Positions 38,701 through 49,819 of a stretch of DNA of 64,000 bases are shown here, in pieces. Numbering within the stretch: position 1 is the stretch's first letter; each line of letters starts with the position of its first letter. Position numbers and translations under genes: made by a program. The stretch covers positions 32,800,453 to 32,864,452 of the forward strand of contig NC_036445.1 in NCBI RefSeq assembly GCF_002775205.1. The letters are read 5' to 3'. The DNA is from Xiphophorus maculatus. Its lineage: Eukaryota > Chordata > Actinopteri > Cyprinodontiformes > Poeciliidae. The notes beneath the pieces were generated by a model. It did not search any database, was not told the DNA's origin, and worked only from the letters and a program-made list of their open reading frames with translations.

Positions 38701-41700
38701 CAAACAGGATCTGATGCTGATCTGATGCTGGGGGTGATGTATGGAATCTTGTGCATTAGTACAAGCTAAAGCTGAACCTTTTTTCCTGGACTACTTGTAA
38801 CTTCAGCATAACTGAACTTGGACTACAAAATTGCTGTGAAGAAAAAAAGTGGCAAATTCACAAAACTGATTAGTCATGACCTTGTTTTAACAGTTCCACA
38901 GAAAATGCAATGACATCACAGACAAGAAAAATGTTATAGAGAAAATTTAACCCAAAGAGAATATAAAGATATCTATGCAGCACTGCAAGAGAATAAATTT
39001 ACTTTTTTTGCACTCATAGACATTCAAAGTACACAAAAATGCATTTAAGGGCTAAAAAGGTAGATCTCATGTGTCACAATTGTTGGTTAAAACTACATAT
39101 TTCCTAGAATACATAAATGTAACTGGAGAATTTGTCACTTACCTCTGAATTTGTGTAAGTATACCAATGTCTCCAGAAACTTTTTAAGTAGTGATTCATA
39201 ACTACAAACTTCCATGAGGTATGACTATGATTTGCAACACCATTTCTACCAGTCAACCTTGTTGAAGTGTGTGTTGGAATCAGTAGTAGCTCCCTGGACT
39301 CTTGTCACTAAACTTCTCACTAAAACATTGTCAATCTTTCTTTCAGGTTGGAAGAAGGTTTTCCATTTTTAGGTGGTGGACTTGACATTTTGAATAGGTC
39401 AGTAGAGATTCTATGCTTTTGTAATTCCCTGGTTGTCCCTCTCTGACATGCATAATGTGTTCACTAGGCTGTTTATTTTGCACTGATCTGATTGCACTGA
39501 TTGTCTGGGTGAAAGCGTTCTGACCCATTAGGACTTTGATTTGGTTGGTCTCAGTAAAGCAGATCCAGAATGCTTGGATGGAAAGAAACGGTTCTTATCT
39601 TTCTTTAGGTTTGAGAAGAGTTGGTTTCTGCTCCATAAAAGAACCAAAGCCTGTACCCAGACAGCCGAGGTACGGACTGTGTTTTGTTGTGTTTTTTCAG
39701 GTGTGTCCTTGCTTTTCAGTCCAACTGATTTTAATTGATGGCTGATTAACAGTCGTTTGCTGAACTGCCATTAGCTGAATCAGGAGTATTAAAGCAGGGA
39801 ACTTCTGAAACATGCAAAGCAGCATGCTTTGAGGACCAGGACGGGAAAACACTGATTTAATCAAGGCTTTCAAGTTCAGAGTTTTAGTTTCAAAAGTCTG
39901 TAGGAAGTGTGACACTTTAATGAAGTCTTTCTCTGATATTACCCCTGACACAAACCTCAGACATCTGTTTGATAACAATATAAGTCATCAACGGATGTTA
40001 TGAATGGTGATGAGTATTTCTCTGTTGCCTGAGCTGTAGTTGTGGTAAAATCTGATGTTTGGACTGGCCATGTTAATAATGCCATCCAGCACTGTCTGTG
40101 ATATCCCACACCTATGGAGAACTTTGTACAATTATGTTGTTCCTCCAAGTGGCTCCAGAGAGTTACCTATTTTTTTTAACCCATTCAAATACCTGTCTGC
40201 TAATTTGCCTTGTAGGAGCCAATTGCCAGGAGCCCCAGAGTGTTTAACACCTGTAATTGGACAGGGATGGATTGGTTCCGGTGGCTCTGACCCAGTTTAA
40301 CACATAGATCCAAGAGCAGCGCTATGGAGAGTCTAAATCGACTTATAAGCCAGTCATCATGGGCCAGAAGATTTTGATGATCTCTGAAAACTGGTTTCCC
40401 CCAATTCTCCCATTTACAGCATCTTTCATCAACGCCAATCCATCCATCACGCAGCATTACACAGTATTTAGATGTTTACAGGAATTACGTTGAATGCTTC
40501 ACATCTTGACATAATTTATCCGTTAGTTGGGTGTGCTGTGGTGGCGCAGGGGTTAAGCACTACCCACATATAGAGGCCTTAGTCCTCGACGCGGCCGTCA
40601 CAGGTTCGATTCCCGGCCTGGCGACCTTTGTCGCATGTCTTCCCCTTCTCTCATTACCCGCTTTCCTGTCAATTAACTATCAAATAAAGGCCACAAGAGC
40701 CAATAAAACCTTTAAAAAAATGTATCCGTTAGTCAGTTGTAAAAAATAAATAAATAAAACTGGTACGTTTAACTCTTACCTTTTCATAGAAAGTAGCGTT
40801 CGCACATTTCAGGCCCCGTTTTGCGTTTATGATTAGAAATGAAACCTCTGATCTTTAATCCTTCTTTATTTTTTAGTCTGTGGATGGTGACATAGTGATG
40901 CTGTCAGCACACTGGGAGAGGAGAAAAGCTGCTCTGACGCACCTACAGGAACAACTGCAAAGCCTACCAGATTTCATCACCGAACTTGATGCCATTACTG
41001 CTAACATAGGTGTGTATGTGTTCCAGATTAACTCTATTAATCACTCACTCTTGTATCCATTATGATGGAGTAAACAGTGAATGTGGGAGTCCAGGAAAGC
41101 AGAATTTTTAAACATGACAATCCAGTTGCTTCTGTCTTTTATTGACAGATATCAACTTAGTTTGATTGTTGTGGGACCCCACAACAATCAAACTAATGAC
41201 CATATGACCATATGACCTAATAGGACAAACTTGCAAACAGCGACACAGAGGGAGAATTGTTCAGAGATGAAAGTTGTAAGTGGCATAAAAGACTTATTTT
41301 TTGTTGTTCAGCTGTTGTTCATGTTTCCAACATGCAATGCTAGCGACATGGGAATCTCTTCAAACAATGCAAGTAAAGCAGTAAGACTTTCTGGTAGTGT
41401 TGATGCACATGAATTATTCAAGTAGGAGTGCCAATAAAATGTTAGAGAGAGCTAGCGCTTCTCTAACCTACCCACCCACTGCCCTACCCACTTTTTCCCT
41501 GCTTTGCTTTGTCTTTGTGCTGCTTTTTGGAGCCTCTCTTTGCACATCCTGCGAATCTACAAATTATGGATCCGACTAGTGAACGCTCAAACTAACATGT
41601 GGGACCAGAGCCGCTAGCTGGATGTGATTCTTGCTGAGATTGGCAGACCAGCTGTGGACCCTTGTGCTCATCGGGGGGATGGAATCAGTCTTGGAGAAGT

Positions 41701-44700
41701 CGCTAGTTTGGTCCAGCGGGATGGCCACACTAATTTGGATGATTGGAAAAACAATGGAGATGTAATAGTGAGACTTTAGGGTATATGAAAATTAAAAGTC
41801 TTACCAACTGAAAAATATTGTCACTATCTGAACTGTCTCCCCTGTGTCAGCCTTGGCTGGCTGGCTCTCTCAGATCTCCTGGATGATATGTAAACATGAC
41901 GCTCTTCCCCATCCTACAGATACACACTCCCTGATCTCACCGTCTCACTCTAACATAAAGAGCGCTGCATTCAGTGGCAGCAGCCCCAGGTTTTTGTCTG
42001 GTAATTGTCTCCTCTGGATGAATTTATCCAAAATGAATTTTGTTGTGCTTCGGTACAATAACAATAATAAAGTGTTCATTCATTCATTCATTCACTTTTG
42101 AGATACCACACCAGTTACGCCTAACCTGAGGAACTGTTGTTGTCTATCAAGCACACACTTCCTCTAAGGACAATGACCTCTTACTGCTGCACTAAAGGTT
42201 CACTGAACAGAATGAACTGGTTCACTGAACAGAATGAACTGTTTCCTGCTGAAAACGAGATGCAATCTGTCTTTTGAATCTATTAAAACTATTTACATAA
42301 TTTGGATTGTATATGACACAATATGAGTTATGTCTCATGAAAAGTACCTTGAGGAAATGTTTTGAATTTAGACTATTTGATTAAAATTAAGTCATTTACT
42401 AAAACAGATGAGAATATAACAGGTGTGTATGTATGTATAAATGTGTTTTATTTTTTTATTTTGAATGTATTTTAGCTCAACTAGAAGGTGAATTTGCAGA
42501 GATGGAGAGCAGACTGCTGCATCTGGAAACTCTGTGTTGTCAGTGTGAGCAACAGACTGTAAAGAATCATCATATGAGTCAACTTGAAGAATATAAAAAG
42601 AAGAAAAGGTAGGTGATTTTATTGTTTCTGTTGTCAGTCATTTATCTTTAAGCTATGTTCATTTTCTTTTATCAGAAAATAAACAGCTTATCAGGAATAT
42701 CACATACACTATATTACCATGGTATTCATCCATGTTAACAGACAGATTTACCTGAGTGCCATCTTGTTCTTCAGCACAAAGCTTATGATATCTGTTGATG
42801 CTTTGTAACTTTGACAGCTTTAACTCTTCTGGGAAAGCTTTGTTCAAAGTTAAAAAGTGTGTTTATGGGATTTTTTTAAAGCATTTTTTCAGAGGTACAC
42901 TTGTGAGGTCAGACACTGATGGTGGATGACAGTCTCCACTATAATCTAAATCATTCTACAGGTTTTCTGTTGAGGTCAGAAGTCTCTAGGTCCTTTTGAC
43001 ACAGGAGAAGTTCAATTTGTCCAAAATGTCTCTGTATGCTGATGCTTTAAGAATTCCTCACAGTAGAATCACGGGGCTGAAGGACGGACACACACCATCA
43101 GTGTGTCTGAATTCAGGGGCTGCTTTGTTTATTCACAGCCTTTGAAGGACCCATCCTACATACACCAGATCCTTCGAAGGCAGCAAATATATGGAGGAAT
43201 TTTTCTGCCATAATCCAAGATCCAACAGCACACATTTTCAGGCTGAAAGCAGGATTTCATGTCTTTTGTTCTCAAAACTTTTAATACTTTTGTTTACAGT
43301 TTAATATTGAAAGCAGGACTTCATGTCTTTCTTCTCAAAAACTTGTAATGCTTGTTCTCAAAACTTCCCGCGCTCACACTTAGGCTGCATTCACACTGCA
43401 GCCTGAAGTGACCCAGTTCCGATTTTTTTTTTTTTTTTTTTTTTTTGACGTGATGCGACGTGTTTCTGATCTTTTTATGACAGACAGTCTGAACAACAGA
43501 GGTTTAATTCTTTTCGAGTGGTACCCAGGCCACTTGGGTATCTGATACGTATCTGATTCAAATGTGACCTAAAGTCCAGGTCGCATTCATCCGACCTGAA
43601 CGTCACTGATACTCGACAAATGTCCCTATTCTGCGTCCTGATACGCGCAAGCAGGAAGAAAAACAACAACCATGATGGATTAAATTGTTAATATGGTGGC
43701 TCTGGTCGGACAACAACTTCAAATATGTAAGCTATGCTCCACCGTTAGCATCCATCGATATAAAGTCGTGTTTTGTATACCAAGTATTTCTGTGTTTTGT
43801 CTTGTTTCAGTTTCACACCTTTTGGCATTCAATCTTCTTCAAATACAACACCAGCCTTTTTTTTAAGGAAGTGATGCAACACACAGTTTAGCTGACAGTG
43901 AATGTCAACAAAGGACGTTGGCTCTCATTGGTTGGAGCAGTTCATTTATTTTTAGGATTATTTAAAACCTTTAGGGACAAAAAAAACTCCTGAAAAATCG
44001 GGTCGACGCCTGCAGAACACCAGCAATGCCGAGGCCTTTATACCAATATGTTAATAGCTTAATTTTTTTTTTTTTTACCCCTCCAGGGGGTCTTTTGTGG
44101 GCTCTAGTGTCCCTTATACGACAGTAGGCTGACAGGAAATGGGGAAGGAGAGGAGGGAAGACATGCGGCAAATATCGTCGGGTCCGGGAGTCGAACCACG
44201 ACGGCCGCGTCGAGGACTCAAGGCCTCCAAATACGGGTCGCGCTAACCGCTACGCCACCACGGCACGCCCCGTTAATAGCTTAATTTAAGATTTGAAATT
44301 CCTCTTGCATTTTTTTTTACTGTCCTCACAGTTAGTTTGTAACTATGTTTCTATATTTCTTCTTTTTCTGCTCAGTTTATCAAATCAAACTTTTTGGTTT
44401 AGCCTTCTTTCATAAAATGATGTTCAAGTTTGTCCCTTTGTTGAAGGACCTTAATGTAGATAAACTGTGACTTAGTTTGGGTTATCGAAATATAATGAGG
44501 GACATAATGATGAATAATAAGGAAATAGTTTGGTTATGGTCAGAGCATTTCTTTCTGCATAAAAAGCAAATGAAAGGAACAGACTGATATTACTTGAGTT
44601 TTAATAGAACCTGTCTGTTTTGGTGCAGGAAGGAGACGGATTTACTGGAAGGTAAGCAGCAGAGTCTTTGACACACCTGTTCTCTCTTTTTGTGTAGAAA

Positions 44701-46216
44701 TTAAAACCTGAAATGAAAATGAGTTGGCATTGTAAAGAAAACATTATTCCCCCCCAAAAAAACTGTATTAAGAGTTTATTATTGTTATTATTATTATTGC
44801 TGACAATATAAACACACGATGTAAGTAATTATTTATTTTCAGCTCAATTTATTATTAATACATTATTGAGAATTTATTCTCTCCATTGAAACAACCTTCT
44901 TAACCTGATTATTTGCCCTGAATTCACTGTAACCAACTGTTGAAAACATGATGTAAGCCTGGATGTCATAATAAATGAATATCTTTAAGGTTGGCAACCA
45001 TAGAAGCAGTCTTCATGGAGGTCAGGTGTGTGTGTGTGGGGGGGGGGTATTAATAAAGTTTTCAAGTGATATTAAAAGGAGGTTTGCATGATGGTGAACG
45101 AGCAACAAAGTAAACAATCCTAAACTGGATGACTCTCATACTGATCTCTCACTTCACTGCATCAACTTGAGCTTTGATTCATCAGTAGCTGATAGAAACA
45201 CATGGACACACTCTGGGTGGCCTTCAATAGACTGCTGACCTGCCTTTGTTTGAAGCATCAGTCTGCTGTCTCAGTTAGACTGACCTTTATACGTAAAGGT
45301 GAAATACAATATGAAGACAACAGGACTAAAAGTCAGGTTTTATGGTGGCATGGAGTGGTTTCAGTTCCGCTTGCATATTTAATAATTGTTTTGTCTTTTG
45401 TAGCTGAATTGAAGTGTGAGCATGCTCAGAGAGTGGCAGAAATGGAGCTGGTTATGCAGCAGAAGCTGCGAGAGCGACAGAAGGTCTACGAGGAAGCCTT
45501 CAACCAAGACGTAGAGAAGTATCTGTCCACTGGATGCCTACAGGGCAAAGGTGACTTCTTTTTCTTTACACATTTATTTTAAGCACCACTGAGGACACGA
45601 TTAATCAGATAAACATAAACTGTACCAGGTTTCATCTTGCTACATAAATAAAATTTAATGGACAGTTTTGGTGCACCAGAATTCTAACTATATGCTGATG
45701 TGTGTTGGCAGAGTCTGCAGGGGTCGATGTGGCTGTTCTGGATCAGATGACATTTATTAACTTATCAGACCTGGAGGCCCTGGATGATTTTCTTAATTCC
45801 ACTGGTGAAGATTCCAGTTGTGGATCCTCTCTGACGTCAGGTTTGTTTAGATTTGAGGATTTAAAGGAATTCCTGTCTCTATACTCAGTCCTCTACAACA
45901 TCAGATGTAGCTGGCTAGAGTTAGAGCTGAGACACAGCAAAAACTATGAATGATACAAGTTAACCTTCCTTACCTTCTTTCAATAGGTCCAGACCTGACT
46001 TCTTCCTCTTTGGAGTCCTTGAATCAAGCTCCTCCCATAAACAGCAGTCAGCCAGACCAGGCTGCAGAGACGCAGCAGGAGGAGCCACTGGTTCAGTCAG
46101 ATGAGGAGGATGTCCAAGCAGACATGTTCCTGGCTGCTGTGCAGGATGTTGGCACAGCGTGGGACTCTGATGAGAGCGATGGAGCAGATCCACTAATGGA
46201 AAAACCTCAGAATTGA
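35788..46216 (+). CDS. dtnbp1: Dysbindin, BLOC-1 subunit
   Basis: Ten coding exons on the plus strand: 35788-35843, 37277-37330, 39347-39397, 39609-39669, 40877-41009, 42476-42608, 44629-44651, 45404-45550, 45712-45840 and 45987-46216 (TGA). All have GT-AG borders and matching phases, giving 338 residues (human long isoform 351). Recognisable blocks are [12 protein letters not shown] at the start, the [14 protein letters not shown] segment, [14 protein letters not shown], the coiled coil from about residue 80 to 215 ([48 protein letters not shown]), the [11 protein letters not shown] motif and the acidic C-terminus [13 protein letters not shown]. Dysbindin is a cytosolic coiled-coil subunit of BLOC-1, needed for biogenesis of lysosome-related organelles and synaptic vesicle traffic (family knowledge). 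Exon 7 is only 23 nt. Intron 1 holds a large pentanucleotide array. Fish can carry dtnbp1a and dtnbp1b; I cannot tell which this is. Confidence 0.95.
36652..37240. repeat. TACTG/TACTC pentanucleotide array with higher-order period
   Basis: About 590 bp made almost only of TACTG and TACTC pentamers, with single variants (TAGTC, TCCTC). The block 36801-37000 is identical to 37041-37240, a 240-bp higher-order repeat that keeps the same variants. The array lies in dtnbp1 intron 1 and ends 36 bp before the first base of exon 2. A 274-codon open frame through it is an artefact of the period. Confidence 0.97.
37615..37815 (+). mobile_element. SINE-like repeat in dtnbp1 intron 2
   Basis: GGGCCCGGTGGCGCCGGGTC head, then GTGAATGACTGTAGTGTGAA and GGAGCTCTATACAAGTACAAAGCCATTT tail. 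This is the form of fish SINEs that borrow a LINE 3' end. Confidence 0.55.
37830..38320 (+). repeat. Fragment of a dispersed fish repeat
   Basis: CATATCATGCTTTATTTTCA, then TCCTCGTTATTATAGCTCCA start a sequence I associate with a multi-copy fish element. The frame at 38106-38309 ([12 protein letters not shown], then ASQWCYCNY) faintly resembles the Cys-rich P2X7 C-terminal-like domain carried by such repeats. Class uncertain. Confidence 0.4.
40530..40720 (+). mobile_element. tRNA-derived SINE, plus orientation, dtnbp1 intron 4
   Basis: GTGGTGGCGCAGGGGTTAAGC is an A-box-like start and CAGGTTCGATTCCCGGCCT a B-box. The body with CGCATGTCTTCCCCTTCTCT and the tail CAATAAAACCTTTAAAAAAA follow. The same family lies inverted at 44065-44275. 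Confidence 0.85.
41157..41196. repeat. Perfect 19-bp fold-back inverted repeat
   Basis: TTAGTTTGATTGTTGTGGG at 41157-41175 is followed after two bases by its exact complement at 41178-41196, in dtnbp1 intron 5. Confidence 0.97.
43385..43680. repeat. Dispersed repeat with poly(T) tract in dtnbp1 intron 6
   Basis: GGCTGCATTCACACTGCAGCC palindrome, a T-run of about 23 at 43424-43446 and CAGGTCGCATTCATCCGACC make up a type of sequence often found dispersed in fish genomes. No coding capacity. Confidence 0.45.
44065..44275 (-). mobile_element. tRNA-derived SINE, minus orientation, dtnbp1 intron 6
   Basis: The minus strand starts GTGCCGTGGTGGCGTAGCGG and GTTAGCGCGACC, has the B-box GGTTCGACTCCCGGACCCG, then CGCATGTCTTCCC and GAAAGGG-type body. 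It is the same family as 40530-40720 but in opposite orientation. Confidence 0.85.
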
Positions 46217-46232
46217 AGAACTGCAGCTCAGC

Positions 46233-46238
46233 AATAAA
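46233..46238 (+). terminator. Polyadenylation signal of dtnbp1
   Basis: AATAAA starts 17 bp after the dtnbp1 stop codon, implying a very short 3'UTR if it is used. No other nearby hexamer stands out in the following 300 bp. Confidence 0.55.
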
Positions 46239-46671
46239 AGAATTTTGTTCCTGTAAACCCAGGCGTTCAGCTACAGTCCCTCATGTTTCTGTGTCCCTGC
46301 TCTAATATAGCTGATTTAGATAACTGGGTTAGCTCCTTTGTGAATGACTGATTAAAGTGTGTTAAAGAAATGCTATGGAGTGGACCTTCACAGTGATTTA
46401 CCTCATTGTGTACACAGTTAAACTTTAAGAGTTGGTATTTTTATAAAGTGAGTTTTGTTCCAGTCAGCTGAGCAGAGTCTGGCAGATCAGCCCTCTGCAG
46501 CTGCGCCAAGATGGAGGAAATTTTGGGTTCAACTGCAAGTTGTGAATCAACTGTTGGGCTAATAATTTCACAGAACCTCACATCAAAAAACCCTTTAACA
46601 AGAGTTGTTTTGTTAACAGTATGGCATGTTGCTTCACTTGATTCCTAATTAGACAATCCTTTATCTCACAG

Positions 46672-46884
46672 GTGTCAAACTCCAGTCCTCAAAAGACACT
46701 GTCCTGCAGTTTTTAGATGAGCCACAGATTCAAAACAGAATGAAATGGCTTAATGACCTCCTCCTTGTGTAGATCAGTTCTCCAGAGCCTTAATGACCTA
46801 ATTATTCTATTCAGGTGGTGCAGCAGAGGCAAATCTAAAAGTTGCAGGACTGTGGCCCTTGAGGACTGGAGTTTGAGACCCCTG
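46672..46884. mobile_element. hAT-type MITE downstream of dtnbp1
   Basis: Inverted ends CAGGTGTCAAACTCCAGTCCTC and GAGGACTGGAGTTTGAGACCCCTG bound a 213-bp unit with no coding. A clear 8-bp duplication is not visible, so it is old or partly altered. Confidence 0.75.
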
Positions 46885-47749
46885 CTCTGTGTAAACAGGC
46901 ATCTGAAGCAAAGCTGCCTTGGTGTTAAATTCATTTGAACCACAAAAGCGTTTGGGATTTAATTTCTTAGAAATGAGCCTTTAAATAGGCTCTGCTTTAA
47001 GTAGCGTTTAAACTTCACTTGTCCAATAAAACTGATTCTCCAAACTCAAATTGTGTTGACTGCTGCTGAGTACTTCATGGATAGATAGAAACTTGCTGGA
47101 AAGGTGTAACTATGTTCTGTAGTTATGTTTTGTGTGGAAAATCTTGTGTATGGTCTCTGCTAAGAACAAAGAGCAAAGCCTGGCTGTGTGAAAAGACATA
47201 GAGCTGACAATGAAACCTAGTCCAGATATTATGCATCAATATAAATATGGGATTAGTTGATGTTTCACACATCTTGTTTGGAGTTATAGTTGCTTTCCAT
47301 TAAATATGGATATGGACTGCAATGAGAATTTGGAGCAGACCATCAAAACACCAGACTGGACATACAACACTTAACCTCTAATTAACTTATCCAAAGCTCT
47401 TTCAAATGCATTACTTTCTGATTTCCCTTTTCTATTCATAATAACATGCATTGGTTTTTGTTACTATTCTTGTCCAGTAGGTTACTTTTGTACTATATTC
47501 CATCACTTAATTTCCTTAAAAACTGTTAATGGGACCATTTAAGATCTGTAACACCACCTATGATCTAATAGGTGGCATGGCACCTAAAATCTATGTTTTA
47601 AATGTGCAACTTTATTTTCTCTGTGTGGCAATCAGTGATTAATTTTAATTTATCGCCCAAAACACCACCCAAGAAATCAGTTAGGACAAAGATGCGTTTT
47701 TGCAAAAACCAGAGACACGGTTTATTAAAACAAGGTGTGCACATACTGT

Positions 47750-47790
47750 CTATATATATACAGTATATATATATATATATATATATATAT
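47750..47790. repeat. TA microsatellite
   Basis: Runs of TATATA interrupted once by CAGT, directly against the start of a Tc1-like remnant. Confidence 0.95.
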
Positions 47791-48480
47791 AACAGTTGTG
47801 TTCAAAATAATAGCAGTCCCACATGACTAGCCAGATAAATCACTGGTTTTGTTTGAATTTCTTCTACACTACAAAATATTTGTAGACAGTTTAGCAGAGG
47901 TATAGAAAACCAACACACCCAACAGGCATGATGTGCATGGTGCTGATTCTTTGAAACTGAATCATTTACTGAAAGGGATGTGTTCAAAAAAATAGCAGCC
48001 AAGTTCAGTTAGTGAGGTCATTGATTATGTGGGAAAAAAAAGTGTTAGCAGGTGACCCTAAAAGGATAAAGGCAACTGATTTTGCATATGCTGGATGTGC
48101 ATTGGTCTTTGAAAAACTGAGTAGAAGGGGTCGCTTAAGACACTGTTCAGAAGAAGAGTGTTTGATTAAACCATCAATAAAAGAGGGGAAAACTTATAAA
48201 GTACAGAAAATGACAGACTGTTTGTCTAAAATGATATCAAACACTTTAAAATGGTAGCCAAAACCAGAAAGGCAAGGAAGAAAAAGAAAAACTAATCAGA
48301 CAACATCTATGTAAAGCCAAGATACCAGCAAGAAACCCCACTATGAAAAAAATGCTGCGCTGAAGAGGTTGCAACTTGAAAAAGAACATTGACTGGGATA
48401 AAAAAAAAAAAAAGGCATAATATTTTGGGGACTGATGAGAGTAAGATTGTTCTTTTTGGGTCTAAAAAGTAATTTTTTTT
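47791..48480 (+). mobile_element. Tc1-like element remnant, plus orientation
   Basis: ACAGTTGTGTTCAAAATAAT and TAGCAGTCC open the terminal repeat of a fish Tc1 family, and TGTGTTCAAAAAAATAGCAG repeats it near 47980. The coding part is reduced to fragments with frameshifts, ending around TTGGGGACTGATGAGAGTAA, the equivalent of the W-T/S-D-E-S catalytic stretch. Confidence 0.7.
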
Positions 48481-48499
48481 CCTTTTGAAAAACGTAATT

Positions 48500-49150
48500 A
48501 AATATTTCACAGGAAGTCAAGAAATACAATGTTCAAAAAATTGCAGTGTTGATATCTTTCTTTACAAACTCAAAAAGATACTGTATAAACTTAGAAATGC
48601 TGTAAGATTCATCTTTCCTGAGAATCATAAAATAATATTTAGTTGCATAATCATGGTTTCGATAACTGCTTTACATCTGTGGTCCATGGACTTGACCAAC
48701 TTCTGGCACCGGTCAGCAGGTTCTGCAGCCCAGTACAGTTGTACTACATTCCACAATTCCTCTGTACTTCTTGGTTTTGCCTCATGAACAGAATTTTTTG
48801 TCAGCCCACAGGTTTTCCATGGGATTGAGGTCCAGAGATTGGGCTGGCCACTCCATTACTTGAATTCAGTTTGTCTGGAACCATGATTTTGCTACTTGCT
48901 GAAACATCCATTTCAAGGGCATGTCCTCTTCAGTATACAGCAACATGACTTCTGCCAGTATTTTGTTGTACTCAAATCAAATACTGATCATAATCTTGCT
49001 TAGCAGTTTCACAGCAAATGAACAGACTGAAAAATAAACCAAAAAGAACAAGATATCTATGTAGCACCAGGAGGTTATACATTTTATTGTTTTGCACTCC
49101 TAGACACTCAGAGTGCACAAAGAAATCTCTTAAGGAGAAGCCAACGTACC
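48500..49150 (-). mobile_element. Tc1-like element remnant, opposite orientation
   Basis: AATGTTCAAAAAATTGCAGTG at 48529 resembles a Tc1 terminus. The following antisense coding contains CCATGGGATTGAGGTCCAGA, the complement of the DLNP(I/M)EN-type motif. Together with 47791-48480 this gives two partial copies back to back. Confidence 0.6.
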
Positions 49151-49754
49151 TCTTGTGATTTCTGTCGTGATTCTTTTTAACAAACTAATCATAACAAAAA
49201 TGCATTTGGGATTTGGCCCCAAACACTCATGTCTAACTATATTTATACCTCTCATCTCACTGAGGCTCATAGAGTTCTTAAGCCAGAATTATGCAGTCTG
49301 GATGAAGAACTGTTTGGTATTACAGTTCTTCAAACAGAGCAATGACAGAGTCAACTTTCTTTATGAATACAAAGCATTTAAACACTGTAATAAATCAGTC
49401 AAACTCTGGTAGGGACCAATCAGCTTGAAATTTAATCAACATTTTGTCCACTCATACAGCTAGTAAATGTCTTATTTATCCAGTTTCTCTGTTGGATCCA
49501 GTTCCAAGAACGTTTTCATGAAAGACTACTACAGGTTTTACCTTATAGTCTCATATCTAAGTTAAGGAATTTCACTAACTGAGATATGGGCTCCAGAGGG
49601 AAGAAACATTTATGGACTCCTCAGATTGCTTTAATGCAATATTCCAAACTCTAGAGAACACTGACTGGTAACAAGGTTCTCTCAAACCAAGGCTTCTACA
49701 CAGTTAAATATTTATCCTAAAATGACAACCTAACTTTTCATTTTGTGTAGAAAT

Positions 49755-49760
49755 TTTATT
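49755..49760 (-). terminator. Polyadenylation signal of the ZP gene
   Basis: AATAAA on the minus strand lies about 60 bp after the TAG stop of the ZP gene, well placed for 3' end formation. Confidence 0.6.
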
Positions 49761-49819
49761 TGTCAACAAGATACCTAAAAACTCTGTGGCAATGATAGGA
49801 CTGACGAACAAGTCTGTGA

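Noticed and set aside
40535-40620. tRNA gene suggested by A-box and B-box
   Set aside because: The body continues into a SINE with a second inverted copy at 44065-44275, and no cloverleaf with an anticodon arm could be closed.
37330-40876. Apparent loss of the dysbindin exon encoding the GLELLSRYEDTW-type block
   Set aside because: On closer reading the block is present as two small exons, 39347-39397 and 39609-39669, in the correct phase.
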